A stretch of DNA of 14,285 bases from a candidate division TM6 bacterium UASB124 (GCA_945872225.1 CAMBZK010000014.1:1-14285); one strand, 5' to 3'. Shown: positions 1 to 7,667, counted from the stretch's first letter. The notes: generated from the sequence alone by a model not told the origin. Program-made: numbers and translations.

Positions 1-113
1 ACACCTTGTTGAAACATACACGAAATATTCTCAAAAACGGTAATTGTTTTGCCTGATGGGCCGTAAGACTTTTTTACCAAATTGAGGGCTAGTTTTTTTG
101 CACGGTCGCTCAT
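1..113 (-). CDS. ABC transporter ATP-binding protein, N-terminus only (LolD/MacB-like)
   Basis: Only the first 37 codons are inside the window; the gene continues off the left edge. The minus strand reads from an ATG at 113 through LNLVKKSYGPSGKTITVFEN, followed by ISCMFQQG. This is the usual opening strand pair of an ABC ATPase, where the 'VLENIS..F..G' segment comes just before the Walker A motif. Family knowledge points to the LolD/MacB/FtsE type, ATPases that power lipoprotein or lipid export or small-molecule efflux at the inner membrane. The start is well placed: an in-frame TGA lies two codons upstream, and a weak GAAAG ribosome binding site lies about 7 bases before the ATG. The gene is divergent from lon and shares a 210-base spacer with it. 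Walker A and all later motifs are outside the window, so the subfamily cannot be fixed. Confidence 0.72.
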   Translation of the reverse strand, partial: MSDRAKKLALNLVKKSYGPSGKTITVFENISCMFQQG

Positions 114-264
114 GGGTCACTTTCGTTAAGCCTGCATTTTATGCCTTACATTCGCATAAGCTACTAAATCTTGCAACCTAAAATCAAAATCTTCTACTAT
201 GACAATAGGACACCGCAGCAAACCTCACAGGTTGTACTAAGTTGGAAAGAGAAATTTTTTCTTC

Positions 265-294
265 CTGACAAAGTACGCGGGCAATCGATACAAT
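265..294 (+). promoter_or_regulatory. Candidate sigma70 promoter of lon
   Basis: CTGACA at 265-270 (5 of 6 to the -35 consensus) and TACAAT at 289-294 (5 of 6 to the -10) are separated by 18 bases. Transcription would start near 301, giving a leader of about 23 bases that carries the strong lon ribosome binding site. This position would also exclude the upstream in-frame TTG at 171 as the start. Confidence 0.5.
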
Positions 295-311
295 CCGCGC
301 AAATTTTCGAG

Positions 312-316
312 GGAGG
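312..316 (+). promoter_or_regulatory. Strong ribosome binding site that fixes the lon start
   Basis: GGAGG, within a longer purine run GGGAGGGGAA, lies 7 bases before the ATG at 324. The reading frame is open back to a TTG at 171, but those 51 extra residues do not resemble the Lon N-terminus and have no comparable binding site. Confidence 0.85.
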
Positions 317-323
317 GGAAATT

Positions 324-2684
324 ATGTCACTTTACAATCGCGACCATAACGCCGAAACGGATATTCCTAATATTTTACCAGTAGTTCCAACGATCGATGT
401 GGTGGTTTTTCCACACATGGTGGTGCCATTACTGATTCTAGATGAGAAAATTATCAAGGGCGTTGAAGCTGCATTGCAAGGCTCTAAAAAGATATTGCTT
501 CTTGCCGCACGGCAACAAACAGCAGATTACCATGGTCCGATTGGCATTCATGACCTGTATCAAATGGGCACCGTCAGTACTATTATGCGCGTCATGCACT
601 TACCAGACGGTGGCATAAAGGTTTTAACGCAGGGAATGTGCAAAGCACATGTGACTGAAGTTCTTTCAGACCAAGAGCTCTTGCAAGCACGCATCAATAT
701 CATCAATCCTGAAGAAGGTGTTCAAGTTGAGCCTGATGTTATTGATACTCATATCAAGAATTTGCTGGCTATTGTCGAACGCATGGCAAGCAGTGGCCGT
801 ATGTTCAGCCCTGATTTTCAGGCAATTTTAGCCCAAATCCAAGACCCAGAGCGCATTGCTGACTTCATTCTCTCTCACCTCAATTTAAACGTTGCTCAAG
901 CGCAAGTCCTCCTAGAAAAAGAAAACATCGCACTGCTCCTTGAAGGCATCTATAACTTTTTGCACACCGAGTATGAATTAAATTCGATGCAAGAGCGCAT
1001 CCGCAGTAATGCACGCGACTCAATTAATAAGTCACAACGCGAATACTACCTGCGCGAACAGCTCAAAGCCATCCAGAAAGAGCTTGGCGAAGAAGGTGAC
1101 ATTGAGATCGACGATATGAAAGACAAAATAGAAAAACTGGCACTCTCACCAGAGGCACGTACTGAAGTACAACGCCAAATGCGCCGCCTTGAAAAAACAC
1201 CGCCAGATTCGATGGAAGCAACAGTCATCAGAAACTATCTTGAATGGGTAGTCGCTATGCCATGGGGTCATCAAACCAAAGACCACGCCAGTATTGAACA
1301 TGCAAAGGCTGTTCTTGACCGTCACCACTACGGCCTTGAAGAGGTAAAAGATAGAATTTTAGATTTCTTATCAGTCCGCTTTCTTAAGCAAGATTGCCAC
1401 ACCCCCATTTTATGCCTCTTTGGCCCTCCTGGGGTTGGTAAGACATCACTTGGTCAATCAATTGCCGAGTGCCTTGGCAGAAACTTTTTCAGAGTTTCCC
1501 TTGGTGGCGTATACGATGAGTCAGAAATCCGTGGGCACCGTCGCACCTACGTTGGTGCAATGCCAGGCCGCTTCATTCAGGCAATTCGTAAAGCTGGCAG
1601 CTGTAACCCTGTTATTGTTATCGATGAAATTGATAAAATTGGGATGTCAAACCGTGGCGATCCATCAGCAGCACTCCTTGAGGTCTTGGATCCAGAACAA
1701 AATGCTGATTTTTATGATAACTATTTGGGCGTCCATTTCGACCTTTCAAAAGTTATGTTTATCGCTACTGCAAACGACTTAGGCAGCATCCCTGGGCCAC
1801 TGCGCGACCGTATGGAAATCATTCAAATTTCTGGGTATACCGAAGAAGAAAAGCTAGAGATTGCTAAGACCCATTTGGTACCAAAGGCAATTAAGAACTG
1901 CGGCCTTGAAGGCAAAACCTTTGAGCTCTCAGACAAGACACTCAGTGTGCTCATTCATAATTATACCCGTGAAGCTGGTGTTCGTGATCTTGAACGTAAC
2001 ATCCAAAAGCTCTGTTCAAAGTACGCAAGAGCACTGGTTGAAACACACAAGAACATCACCCTAACCCCAGAGAATTTGCACGACTACCTTGGTCCTACAA
2101 AAATCAGCGGCGAAACCATCACGCTGAGCCACAAAATTGGCGTTACCAACGGTCTTGCATGGACCCCTTACGGTGGGGATGTCCTTCAAGTTGAAGCAGT
2201 GCTCATGCCTGGTACCGGTAAATTGCTTATGACCGGACAACTTGGCGACGTAATGAAAGAGTCAGCACAAGCAGCCATGACCTACGCAAAAGCACATGCT
2301 GAACTCTTTGGTGTAACCGCAAAAGAGTTCACTGATTTTGATTTACATATCCATTTGCCAGCTGGCGCAATTCCGAAAGATGGACCGTCAGCGGGCATCA
2401 CCCTACTGTCGTCAATTCTATCTGCCTACACCAAGCGTGCAATAAACGGCGAGTTTGCCATGACCGGCGAGCTGAATTTACGCGGGGAAGTCTTGCCAAT
2501 TGGTGGTTTGAAAGAAAAAATCTTGGCTGCAAAACAACATGGCCTTAAAAATATCATAATTCCTAAATCAAATCAGAAGGACCTGGCTGGCATGGACAAG
2601 CTGTTCGAAGGCCTCCAGATTCTATTTGTCGACAACGTCAGCGAAGTGCTCGATCACGTGCTGATGCCTCACATAATACGATAG
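324..2684 (+). CDS. lon: ATP-dependent Lon protease (LonA)
   Basis: Cytosolic AAA+ serine protease that unfolds and degrades damaged and some regulatory proteins; it works as a hexamer. The product is 786 residues, nearly the length of E. coli Lon (784). Domains in order: N-terminal substrate-binding domain (about 20-215, opening ILPVVPTIDVVVFPHMVVPL), a helical region with the conserved 'REYYLREQLKAIQKELGE' stretch, then the AAA module with Walker A GPPGVGKT at 367-374 and Walker B VIVIDEID with D434-E435. The C-terminal protease domain holds catalytic Ser689 in KDGPSAG and Lys732 in GGLKEK; their 43-residue spacing matches S679/K722 of E. coli. No transmembrane segment is present, so this is LonA and not LonB. 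The start is set by the GGAGG site. A candidate sigma70 promoter lies just upstream, with no obvious heat-shock promoter. The gene appears monocistronic and complete. Confidence 0.98.
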   Translation: MSLYNRDHNAETDIPNILPVVPTIDVVVFPHMVVPLLILDEKIIKGVEAALQGSKKILLLAARQQTADYHGPIGIHDLYQMGTVSTIMRVMHLPDGGIKVLTQGMCKAHVTEVLSDQELLQARINIINPEEGVQVEPDVIDTHIKNLLAIVERMASSGRMFSPDFQAILAQIQDPERIADFILSHLNLNVAQAQVLLEKENIALLLEGIYNFLHTEYELNSMQERIRSNARDSINKSQREYYLREQLKAIQKELGEEGDIEIDDMKDKIEKLALSPEARTEVQRQMRRLEKTPPDSMEATVIRNYLEWVVAMPWGHQTKDHASIEHAKAVLDRHHYGLEEVKDRILDFLSVRFLKQDCHTPILCLFGPPGVGKTSLGQSIAECLGRNFFRVSLGGVYDESEIRGHRRTYVGAMPGRFIQAIRKAGSCNPVIVIDEIDKIGMSNRGDPSAALLEVLDPEQNADFYDNYLGVHFDLSKVMFIATANDLGSIPGPLRDRMEIIQISGYTEEEKLEIAKTHLVPKAIKNCGLEGKTFELSDKTLSVLIHNYTREAGVRDLERNIQKLCSKYARALVETHKNITLTPENLHDYLGPTKISGETITLSHKIGVTNGLAWTPYGGDVLQVEAVLMPGTGKLLMTGQLGDVMKESAQAAMTYAKAHAELFGVTAKEFTDFDLHIHLPAGAIPKDGPSAGITLLSSILSAYTKRAINGEFAMTGELNLRGEVLPIGGLKEKILAAKQHGLKNIIIPKSNQKDLAGMDKLFEGLQILFVDNVSEVLDHVLMPHIIR

Positions 2685-2699
2685 ACGTATTTCTATTTG

Positions 2700-2735
2700 A
2701 CGGGCTGCTCAAGACAAGCGGCCCGTTTCTATTTT
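2700..2735 (+). terminator. Rho-independent terminator of lon
   Basis: A 10-bp stem, with one G-U pair, is formed by ACGGGCTGCT (2700-2709) and AGCGGCCCGT (2717-2726) around a 7-base loop. It is followed by the T-rich stretch TTCTATTTT and begins 16 bases after the lon stop codon. Confidence 0.85.
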
Positions 2736-2765
2736 AATCGATTAACAGATTGCTTTGAGCGATTC

Positions 2766-2800
2766 TTGACAAATCACCCCATGCACCGGTAGATTTGTCA
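2766..2800 (+). promoter_or_regulatory. Candidate promoter overlapped by an inverted repeat
   Basis: A perfect -35 hexamer TTGACA (2766-2771) is followed after 18 bases by TAGATT (2790-2795, 4 of 6 to the -10 consensus). A perfect 9-bp inverted repeat, TGACAAATC (2767-2775) and GATTTGTCA (2792-2800), covers both elements with a 16-base spacer. The dyad could be an operator or an RNA hairpin. It lies about 40 bases before the ATPase start. Confidence 0.4.
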
Positions 2801-2838
2801 GAAGTCATCCAAAGTAGCGACCTAATCGAAAGAATAAC

Positions 2839-4020
2839 ATGGTTATAAAAAGAGACCTACTCAAACCCCTCCTCACTGCAGCTACCCATTTTCCTGTTGT
2901 TGCTATTTTGGGGCCTCGTCAATCTGGTAAAACAACTTTGGCACAGCTTACTTTTCCGAACTACACCTATATTTCTCTCGAAGATCTTGATATTCGTGAA
3001 CGAGTCGCCAGCGACCCTCGACAATTTTTAGCAGACTGCAGTAAAGCCCCTGGCATTATTTTGGATGAATTTCAACATGTACCAGAGATTTTATCGTACA
3101 TCCAGACGTATGTTGACAAGCATCAACAGCCCGGCTTTTTTATTCTCACAGGATCGCAAAATTTCTTGGTCAACGAAGCAATATCGCAAAGCTTGGCAGG
3201 CCGCATTGCCATCATGACACTCTTACCACTCTCAGCACATGAACTTACGCAAGCAAATTTGCTACCAGAACGCTTTGAAGCAGTTGTCACTACGGGATTT
3301 GCCCCAGCGATATGGAGCAAGCAAGTTCCTTCTACAGATTGGCATCGTGGCTTTTTAACAACCTATATCGAACGTGACATTCGCCAAATTCAAAATGTGC
3401 AAGATTTGTCACTCTTTAAAACGTTTATGGCTCTATGCGCCGGCCGCATTGGCCAACAACTCAACATGACCGCCCTTGCAAACGATTGCGGCATTAAAGT
3501 GCAAACGGCTGAAAGTTGGCTCTCCCTGCTCGATGCCACCTACATCACATTTCGACTCATGCCATTTTATAAAAATTTTAATAAGCGCGTTACCAAAACA
3601 CCAAAACTTTATTTTTATGACACTGGCCTTGCAGCTTATTTACTCGGCCTCACACCAGAATTAGTTGAGCATGGATCAATGCGAGGACCTTTGTTTGAAG
3701 CCTTTGTTATCAGCGATCTCATAAAAACCTTTCATAACCGTAATCTTGAACCTCGTCTGTTTTATTGGCGCGATCAAAGCGGGAATGAAGTCGACTGCCT
3801 CATTGGGACACCCATTCAACAACACGCTATCGAAATTAAAGCTGGTATGACGATAAGCCAAGACGTTTTCAAAGGCCTTTCATATCTCAAAAATTTGGCT
3901 GGCGATGAACTACAAAGCAGGCATTTGGTCTATGCAGGAAATGAAGCATACACCTCTATTGGCACTCAAATCACCCCATGGCAAAACATTGCCAGCATTG
4001 TTGATGCAATAACACAATAG
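2839..4020 (+). CDS. AAA ATPase with C-terminal DUF4143 domain
   Basis: A 393-residue protein of the widespread AAA_14/DUF4143 family of bacterial and archaeal ATPases, whose cellular role is poorly known. Walker A is GPRQSGKT at 25-32, Walker B is GIILDEF with D76-E77, and a sensor-like strand FFILTGSQ follows near residue 98. The middle has the family's typical YIERDIRQI segment and a small winged-helix-like stretch. The C-terminal part carries a PD-(D/E)XK-like core: E317-V-D319, then E332-I-K334 in AIEIKAG. The upstream binding site is weak (GAAAGA). The gene stands alone after the lon terminator, and its stop is only 6 bases from the stop of a convergent gene. No antitoxin, transposase or phage gene is next to it, so nothing nearby suggests a partner. 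The family call is firm; no specific function is claimed. Confidence 0.9.
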   Translation: MVIKRDLLKPLLTAATHFPVVAILGPRQSGKTTLAQLTFPNYTYISLEDLDIRERVASDPRQFLADCSKAPGIILDEFQHVPEILSYIQTYVDKHQQPGFFILTGSQNFLVNEAISQSLAGRIAIMTLLPLSAHELTQANLLPERFEAVVTTGFAPAIWSKQVPSTDWHRGFLTTYIERDIRQIQNVQDLSLFKTFMALCAGRIGQQLNMTALANDCGIKVQTAESWLSLLDATYITFRLMPFYKNFNKRVTKTPKLYFYDTGLAAYLLGLTPELVEHGSMRGPLFEAFVISDLIKTFHNRNLEPRLFYWRDQSGNEVDCLIGTPIQQHAIEIKAGMTISQDVFKGLSYLKNLAGDELQSRHLVYAGNEAYTSIGTQITPWQNIASIVDAITQ

Positions 4021-4026
4021 CTAGAA

Positions 4027-5025
4027 TCATATACCCCATACAATTTCAATGCGCTCGCCACGAGCGTTATATATTTTTGCAGCAACCAACGGCTCAATGG
4101 ATGCTACTGGATAATCGTGTTGTAATAATCGTAATTTTTTGATTGTTGAAGCCCTAACACATGCCCAAAAAACGGCAGCAGCTTGACCAGTAGCAAATAG
4201 CTCATCACAATCAACTACCTGCAGCTCCTCTAGCCCCACCGGCAAACGATCGAAAAAGTACTCAAGACCAGTACAATGCGCAAGACGCAATGTCTTGAGT
4301 GCCGGCAAAGCTGACGCGAGCATGAACGTTGCAGGAGTCGAGCTCCAGTTTGGAAACTGCATGCCATATCTCTTGGTTTTGCCTAGATTAAAAAACATCA
4401 AATCTAATGCCTCCAGGTTCTTAGGCAAAGCAACTGGAAATAGGTCATTATCTACCTGCTGCAATGCAAGCCTTTCAAGCAACGGCAAGCGCAACAAAAA
4501 ATGTGTCTCGCTTCCGGCCTTCCAGTAAAGGGCAGCTTCTCGCAAATTAAAAAAGCATGAGGCCTCTGCATCCGTCAACTCTTGCTCGCTACTAAAAACC
4601 CCGCACTCAATGGTTGCCATTAACGGCTTATGTCGGCACAATTCGTTAAATAAACGCTCCCCAATCAATTCATGACCAGCCTGTACACACGCACGCAACT
4701 TAGGAGTAATGCGATGCGCTTTCAGGTAATCATTTTGACGTTTTTGTAAAATTTCAGTCCTACCCCTTAACATGGCCATACTCGGAACAATCGGAGGCCC
4801 ATCAAGCTCCCGATTTAACAGCGCAGTACAGCTATTTTTTAATGGCACTGGACGCCATGCTGAACCCCCAACAACACGTGGGCTCTTACGACGTGACATT
4901 ATTGGAAGCGTTTCATCAACGCCAGGAGAATCATAACCATCAGCAGCAACAGCTGCATCAACGTATGCAAGTCCCAGTCCAACAGCAACAAGCACAACAG
5001 GCAGTAATAAGGTAATTTTTTTCAC
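4027..5025 (-). CDS. Secreted leucine-rich-repeat-like protein, function unknown
   Basis: A 332-residue protein starting with GTG, preceded by a weak GGA site. The N-terminus is a good Sec signal peptide: two lysines, a hydrophobic run at 5-20, and an AVAA|D cleavage site near residue 28. The mature part starts with a low-complexity basic stretch and a helical segment with several cysteines (66, 113, 130, 141, 157). From about 175 onward there are irregular leucine-rich segments: LPLLERLALQQ (180-190), LEALDLMFFNL (204-214), LPALKTLRLAHC (240-251), LEELQVVDCDEL (265-276) and IKKLRLLQHD (295-304). Spacing varies, so they look like degenerate LRR units that may form a short solenoid. In host-associated bacteria such exported LRR proteins often bind host proteins, but here that is inference only. 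It lies downstream of the small lipoprotein-like gene on the same strand and has its own candidate promoter. Confidence 0.75.
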   Translation of the reverse strand: MKKITLLLPVVLVAVGLGLAYVDAAVAADGYDSPGVDETLPIMSRRKSPRVVGGSAWRPVPLKNSCTALLNRELDGPPIVPSMAMLRGRTEILQKRQNDYLKAHRITPKLRACVQAGHELIGERLFNELCRHKPLMATIECGVFSSEQELTDAEASCFFNLREAALYWKAGSETHFLLRLPLLERLALQQVDNDLFPVALPKNLEALDLMFFNLGKTKRYGMQFPNWSSTPATFMLASALPALKTLRLAHCTGLEYFFDRLPVGLEELQVVDCDELFATGQAAAVFWACVRASTIKKLRLLQHDYPVASIEPLVAAKIYNARGERIEIVWGI

Positions 5026-5068
5026 GACAGTCCAATCTATTGTTTATGCTCGGTGATTACGTGTGATC

Positions 5069-5096
5069 ATCATAGCGTGAAAGAGCATAGAATCAA
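5069..5096 (-). promoter_or_regulatory. Candidate promoter of the LRR-like gene
   Basis: On the minus strand, TTGATT (5091-5096) and TATGAT (5069-5074, 5 of 6 to the -10) are separated by 16 bases. The start codon at 5025 is about 45 bases further on. This would let the LRR-like gene be transcribed apart from the small gene upstream of it. Confidence 0.4.
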
Positions 5097-5153
5097 TAAT
5101 TTAAAAATGGCCCAAAACAGGGTAGAGTATGCAGAGATTTAGAAAAATAGAGG

Positions 5154-5615
5154 CTACAAAGACCGCAACATCTTTTCAAGATCGCGGATAGCCTTTGCAA
5201 AAACCTTTTCATGATGGTGCAATGACCGACCGCGCTTGCGTGGCACATCGCCCTTGTAGTGATATTTGACACGTAGGACATAGCGAGCAAAGCGCTCTTT
5301 CTCTCGGTAAAAATCAGTCAACAGCTCTTTGACTTCAGGAAGATGAAGGCGTGGTGGATTTTCAGTAGCTTCATCAGCATATTTTGCGTGATAAGCGTGC
5401 TTGATCTCTTTAATTTTTGTGAGCAGCAACAACATGCGCTCATAATCGTAGCTATCGGCATTTCCAAGATCATTAACGACAAAGCTTGGCAGAAGGTTTT
5501 TGGTCGTCAGGCAGGCAATCTCTTCTTGCTGATAAAATACACGGCAAGCGACCAATCCTACTCCCAGCAGGACTGCTATAATCACTCTTTTGCGTATATT
5601 TTTCTTAACGTCCAT
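5154..5615 (-). CDS. Small lipoprotein-like or membrane-anchored protein, function unknown
   Basis: A 153-residue protein that I do not recognise. The N-terminus has a basic stretch (KKNIRKR) followed by a hydrophobic run VIIAVLLGVGLVAC, ending in the lipobox-like L-V-A-C with Cys24, so it could be a lipoprotein. A single-pass membrane anchor is the alternative. The rest is charged and mostly helical, with a basic C-terminal part (KYHYKGDVPRKRGR, then HHHEK). The frame stays open upstream to a TTG at 5648. I chose the ATG at 5615 because it directly precedes the basic signal region; a GTG one codon earlier (5618) has better spacing to the AAAGG site and is almost as likely. It lies upstream of the LRR-like gene on the same strand, 128 bases apart. 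Both products appear to be exported. Confidence 0.65.
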   Translation of the reverse strand: MDVKKNIRKRVIIAVLLGVGLVACRVFYQQEEIACLTTKNLLPSFVVNDLGNADSYDYERMLLLLTKIKEIKHAYHAKYADEATENPPRLHLPEVKELLTDFYREKERFARYVLRVKYHYKGDVPRKRGRSLHHHEKVFAKAIRDLEKMLRSL

Positions 5616-5664
5616 CACGCTTGCTACCTTTTTGCCATAGTAACCCAATTATCAATTATTTCTA

Positions 5665-5693
5665 ATTGTAATATTAAATTAATAAAAAAACAA
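5665..5693 (-). promoter_or_regulatory. Candidate promoter of the small lipoprotein-like gene
   Basis: Minus-strand TTGTTT (5688-5693) and TACAAT (5665-5670, 5 of 6) lie exactly 17 bases apart in a very A+T-rich spacer, about 50 bases before the start. The divergent transporter gene must have its promoter in the same spacer; TTGACT at 5699-5704 is a possible -35 for it, but no good -10 follows. Confidence 0.4.
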
Positions 5694-5832
5694 GCTTTTT
5701 TGACTGATTGTTACAAAATTTTTCTACATGAGCTCACGCCAGCACCTTTAGCGTTTGACTCATAGGCACAATTCTCTTACCCTACAAGTGCTTTTTAACC
5801 ATATTTTTGCCTGTTTTTTCATGAAAGTACCC

Positions 5833-7473
5833 ATGGAACCGTTTATTATTTTTGCAGGGCTCCTGTTCAGCGTCCTTGCCACTGTTATTTTAAGCTATAT
5901 CTCCATTGCCACGATGGTTGGCCCATGGATTGCCCCAACAATTGTTCTGATCAGCCATATCCTTCTTGCCTGGATGCGCAATGGCAAGCAAAAAACAGCG
6001 GCTCTTGTTAGCATTCAAGGAATAGGTGCCGGAGGCGGCATAATAGCTACAGGTGTTGGCTTTGCGTTCCCAATGCTCTATTTTCTCGATCCAGCAACCT
6101 TCCAGGCCATGATGGCAAAACCCTGGCACTTTTGCCTGTTTACCTCAGCGCTCTCCATTATCGCTGGTGGCATAGGGTTGCTTATCGGTAACTATTTAAC
6201 CAAAAATCTAGTCGACGAGCAGGAGCTCCCCTTCCCTGTCAGCAACCTAACCGTCCAAATTGCCACTTCAAATTCGTCCAGCACGCAGTCAAAAAGCTTA
6301 ATCGGCGGGATACTCAGCACCGGGGGAATTTGTGCACTACGGGACGGATTTGGCACCTTTGCTGGCGTCATAAAAAAGACCTACTACCTAGCCCCTTCCC
6401 TCATTGGCAATACGGCCGCCCTCAGCGTCTGGCCAACCCTATGGGCGATTGGCTTCAGTGTTGGGCTCCCCATCACCATCCCCCTCGTTATTGGCATGAT
6501 TGCCAAGTACACCGTTGTCTGGCCACTGGCTCAGCACGCCCTCTACCTACCCTTCAGTCTCTTTAAACCCTTAGAGCCAGATACGTTTGCCATAGCCTTT
6601 TGCAGTGGCTTGGTCGCCTGTGAGCTTATTTTACAAGCTCCTGGCTTACTGAAAAAGCTCTGGAAGAGTAAGAGCGGAGCAAAGCAGTCATTTGCACTTT
6701 ATGCAAAGCTGCAAGCGCTCCCCAATAAAGCAACCACGGCTATGCGCTCGTGGTCACGCATAACCATCGGGGTTACCAGCGCATTAGCATTAGCCTGCAT
6801 GACCTTTTTGCACCTGTACAACTTTAGCCTGATGGCACAAGCACTACTGATTGCATTCTCAGGCATGGCAACCTACAGCATTTGTACTATTGGCGGTAAA
6901 ATCGGCATGATCCCCTTTGGGCGCTTTTCAACCTTTATTGTCGTTCCCCTGCTGTTACTTTTTAGCCTCTCACCGCTACAAGCAACTATTGTCTGTGTGT
7001 TTTTTAATATTGCCGCCGCCGCCGCATCTGATTTGCTGTTCGATATCAAAAGCGCTGACCTGGTCGGCATAAGCCGTAAAAAGATGTATCGCTACCAGTG
7101 GTTAGGACTCATTGGCAGCGCACTTTCTATCGGCATTGTGCTCTGGTTGCTGTTCACCAACCTAGAATTGGGATCAGAAGCCCTCTTTGCACAGCGAAGC
7201 AAAGCAAAAGCCCTTCTGTTACAGTCTTTGCATATGGACGCCAGCATTGTGCTCCTTGGGATCGGCTTTGGGTGGATCCTCAAGCGCTTTAAGGTAAATA
7301 GCACCATGGTCTTTGGTGGCCTTTTGATGCCAAACGGCATCACTATTGGGCTCCTCCTTGGCAGCCTAGGAACCCTGCTCACCAAGAACAAAGAGCGCTG
7401 GGCCCCCCTGTGCGCTGGCACCTTGGCCGCAGAATCTTTATGGGTCATGGCAACTATTTTGCTCAACAAGTAA
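5833..7473 (+). CDS. OPT-family oligopeptide transporter
   Basis: Integral inner-membrane protein with roughly 13-14 hydrophobic segments across about 546 residues. The OPT family imports small peptides or peptide-like metal chelates, driven by the proton gradient. Signs of the family: an early MVGPWIAPTIVL helix, the G-rich segment IGAGGGIIATGVGFAFP, and the loop NLVDEQELPFPVSNLTVQ, which matches the conserved 'E..LPFP' region after the fourth helix. Near the end, GGLLMPNGITIGLLLGSL and a last helix rich in A/E/S (LCAGTLAAESLWVMATILL) also fit. The protein is somewhat short for bacterial OPT members. The frame is open to a TTG at 5755; ATG codons lie at 5821 and 5833. I prefer 5833 because a GAAAG lies 5 bases before it, while 5821 has no visible site. 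The substrate cannot be told from sequence. It is a likely nutrient importer for a host-dependent cell. Confidence 0.88.
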   Translation: MEPFIIFAGLLFSVLATVILSYISIATMVGPWIAPTIVLISHILLAWMRNGKQKTAALVSIQGIGAGGGIIATGVGFAFPMLYFLDPATFQAMMAKPWHFCLFTSALSIIAGGIGLLIGNYLTKNLVDEQELPFPVSNLTVQIATSNSSSTQSKSLIGGILSTGGICALRDGFGTFAGVIKKTYYLAPSLIGNTAALSVWPTLWAIGFSVGLPITIPLVIGMIAKYTVVWPLAQHALYLPFSLFKPLEPDTFAIAFCSGLVACELILQAPGLLKKLWKSKSGAKQSFALYAKLQALPNKATTAMRSWSRITIGVTSALALACMTFLHLYNFSLMAQALLIAFSGMATYSICTIGGKIGMIPFGRFSTFIVVPLLLLFSLSPLQATIVCVFFNIAAAAASDLLFDIKSADLVGISRKKMYRYQWLGLIGSALSIGIVLWLLFTNLELGSEALFAQRSKAKALLLQSLHMDASIVLLGIGFGWILKRFKVNSTMVFGGLLMPNGITIGLLLGSLGTLLTKNKERWAPLCAGTLAAESLWVMATILLNK

Positions 7474-7526
7474 TGATTTCTGCCTGAGTGTCCTCCAGAT
7501 TCCTGAACCTGAGACCCCAGAGGCGT

Positions 7527-7593
7527 TTGACAAGCTGAATGATATAATTAATACTCATAAGAGCTTAATAGCAAATTAAATTCAAAGCTGAAT
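7527..7593 (+). promoter_or_regulatory. Promoter-like region of the repressor gene with repeated AAGCTGAAT
   Basis: A perfect TTGACA (7527-7532) and a perfect TATAAT (7543-7548) are present, but only 10 bases apart, so they cannot form one standard promoter; the start may rely on either with a poor partner. The 9-mer AAGCTGAAT occurs at 7532-7540 and again at 7585-7593, 53 bases apart, close to five helical turns. The second copy is part of ATTCA-AAGC-TGAAT. These may be regulator binding sites. Confidence 0.35.
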
Positions 7594-7606
7594 AGTACTA
7601 GCAGGC

Positions 7607-7622
7607 TGTTTCAGGTGAAACA
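7607..7622. promoter_or_regulatory. Perfect 7-2-7 palindrome, candidate operator of the adjacent repressor
   Basis: TGTTTCA-GG-TGAAACA is a perfect dyad of 16 bases, 52 bases upstream of the repressor start codon. Its size and symmetry suit a dimeric helix-turn-helix protein. AGCA (7600-7603) and TGCT (7625-7628) could extend it as an RNA hairpin. Binding by the neighbouring repressor is inference. Confidence 0.5.
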
Positions 7623-7661
7623 ATTGCTGCGGGGGGTGCTATTTGGGGAACAAACAAAATC

Positions 7662-7667
7662 GGGAGG
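7662..7667 (+). promoter_or_regulatory. Strong ribosome binding site that fixes the repressor start
   Basis: GGGAGG lies 7 bases before the ATG at 7675. The frame is open to a GTG at 7615, but that codon falls inside the palindrome and the extra 20 residues are not part of the helix-turn-helix domain. Confidence 0.85.

Noticed and set aside
171..323. In-frame TTG-start extension of lon by 51 codons
   Set aside because: The residues do not resemble a Lon N-terminus, a promoter-like pair lies inside the stretch, and the ATG at 324 has a near-ideal GGAGG site and gives the usual family length.
1420..1782. 120-codon plus-strand frame inside lon
   Set aside because: It overlaps the Lon AAA module in another frame; no ribosome binding site or domain.
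5105..5125. Possible minus-strand terminator of the small lipoprotein-like gene
   Set aside because: The CCC/GGG stem has only three base pairs before the T run; too weak to call.
5343..5765. 140-codon plus-strand frame opposite the small lipoprotein-like gene
   Set aside because: The minus-strand gene has a plausible start, basic signal region and lipobox; this frame has no such support, although it contains some hydrophobic stretches.
7092..7469. 125-codon minus-strand open frame over the end of the OPT gene
   Set aside because: Antisense to transmembrane helices of a clear transporter; the peptide is basic and proline-rich without any motif.
7631..7667. G-rich runs that might form a G-quadruplex in the repressor leader
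   Set aside because: Only three separated runs of three or more G are present, so a standard three-layer quadruplex is not possible.
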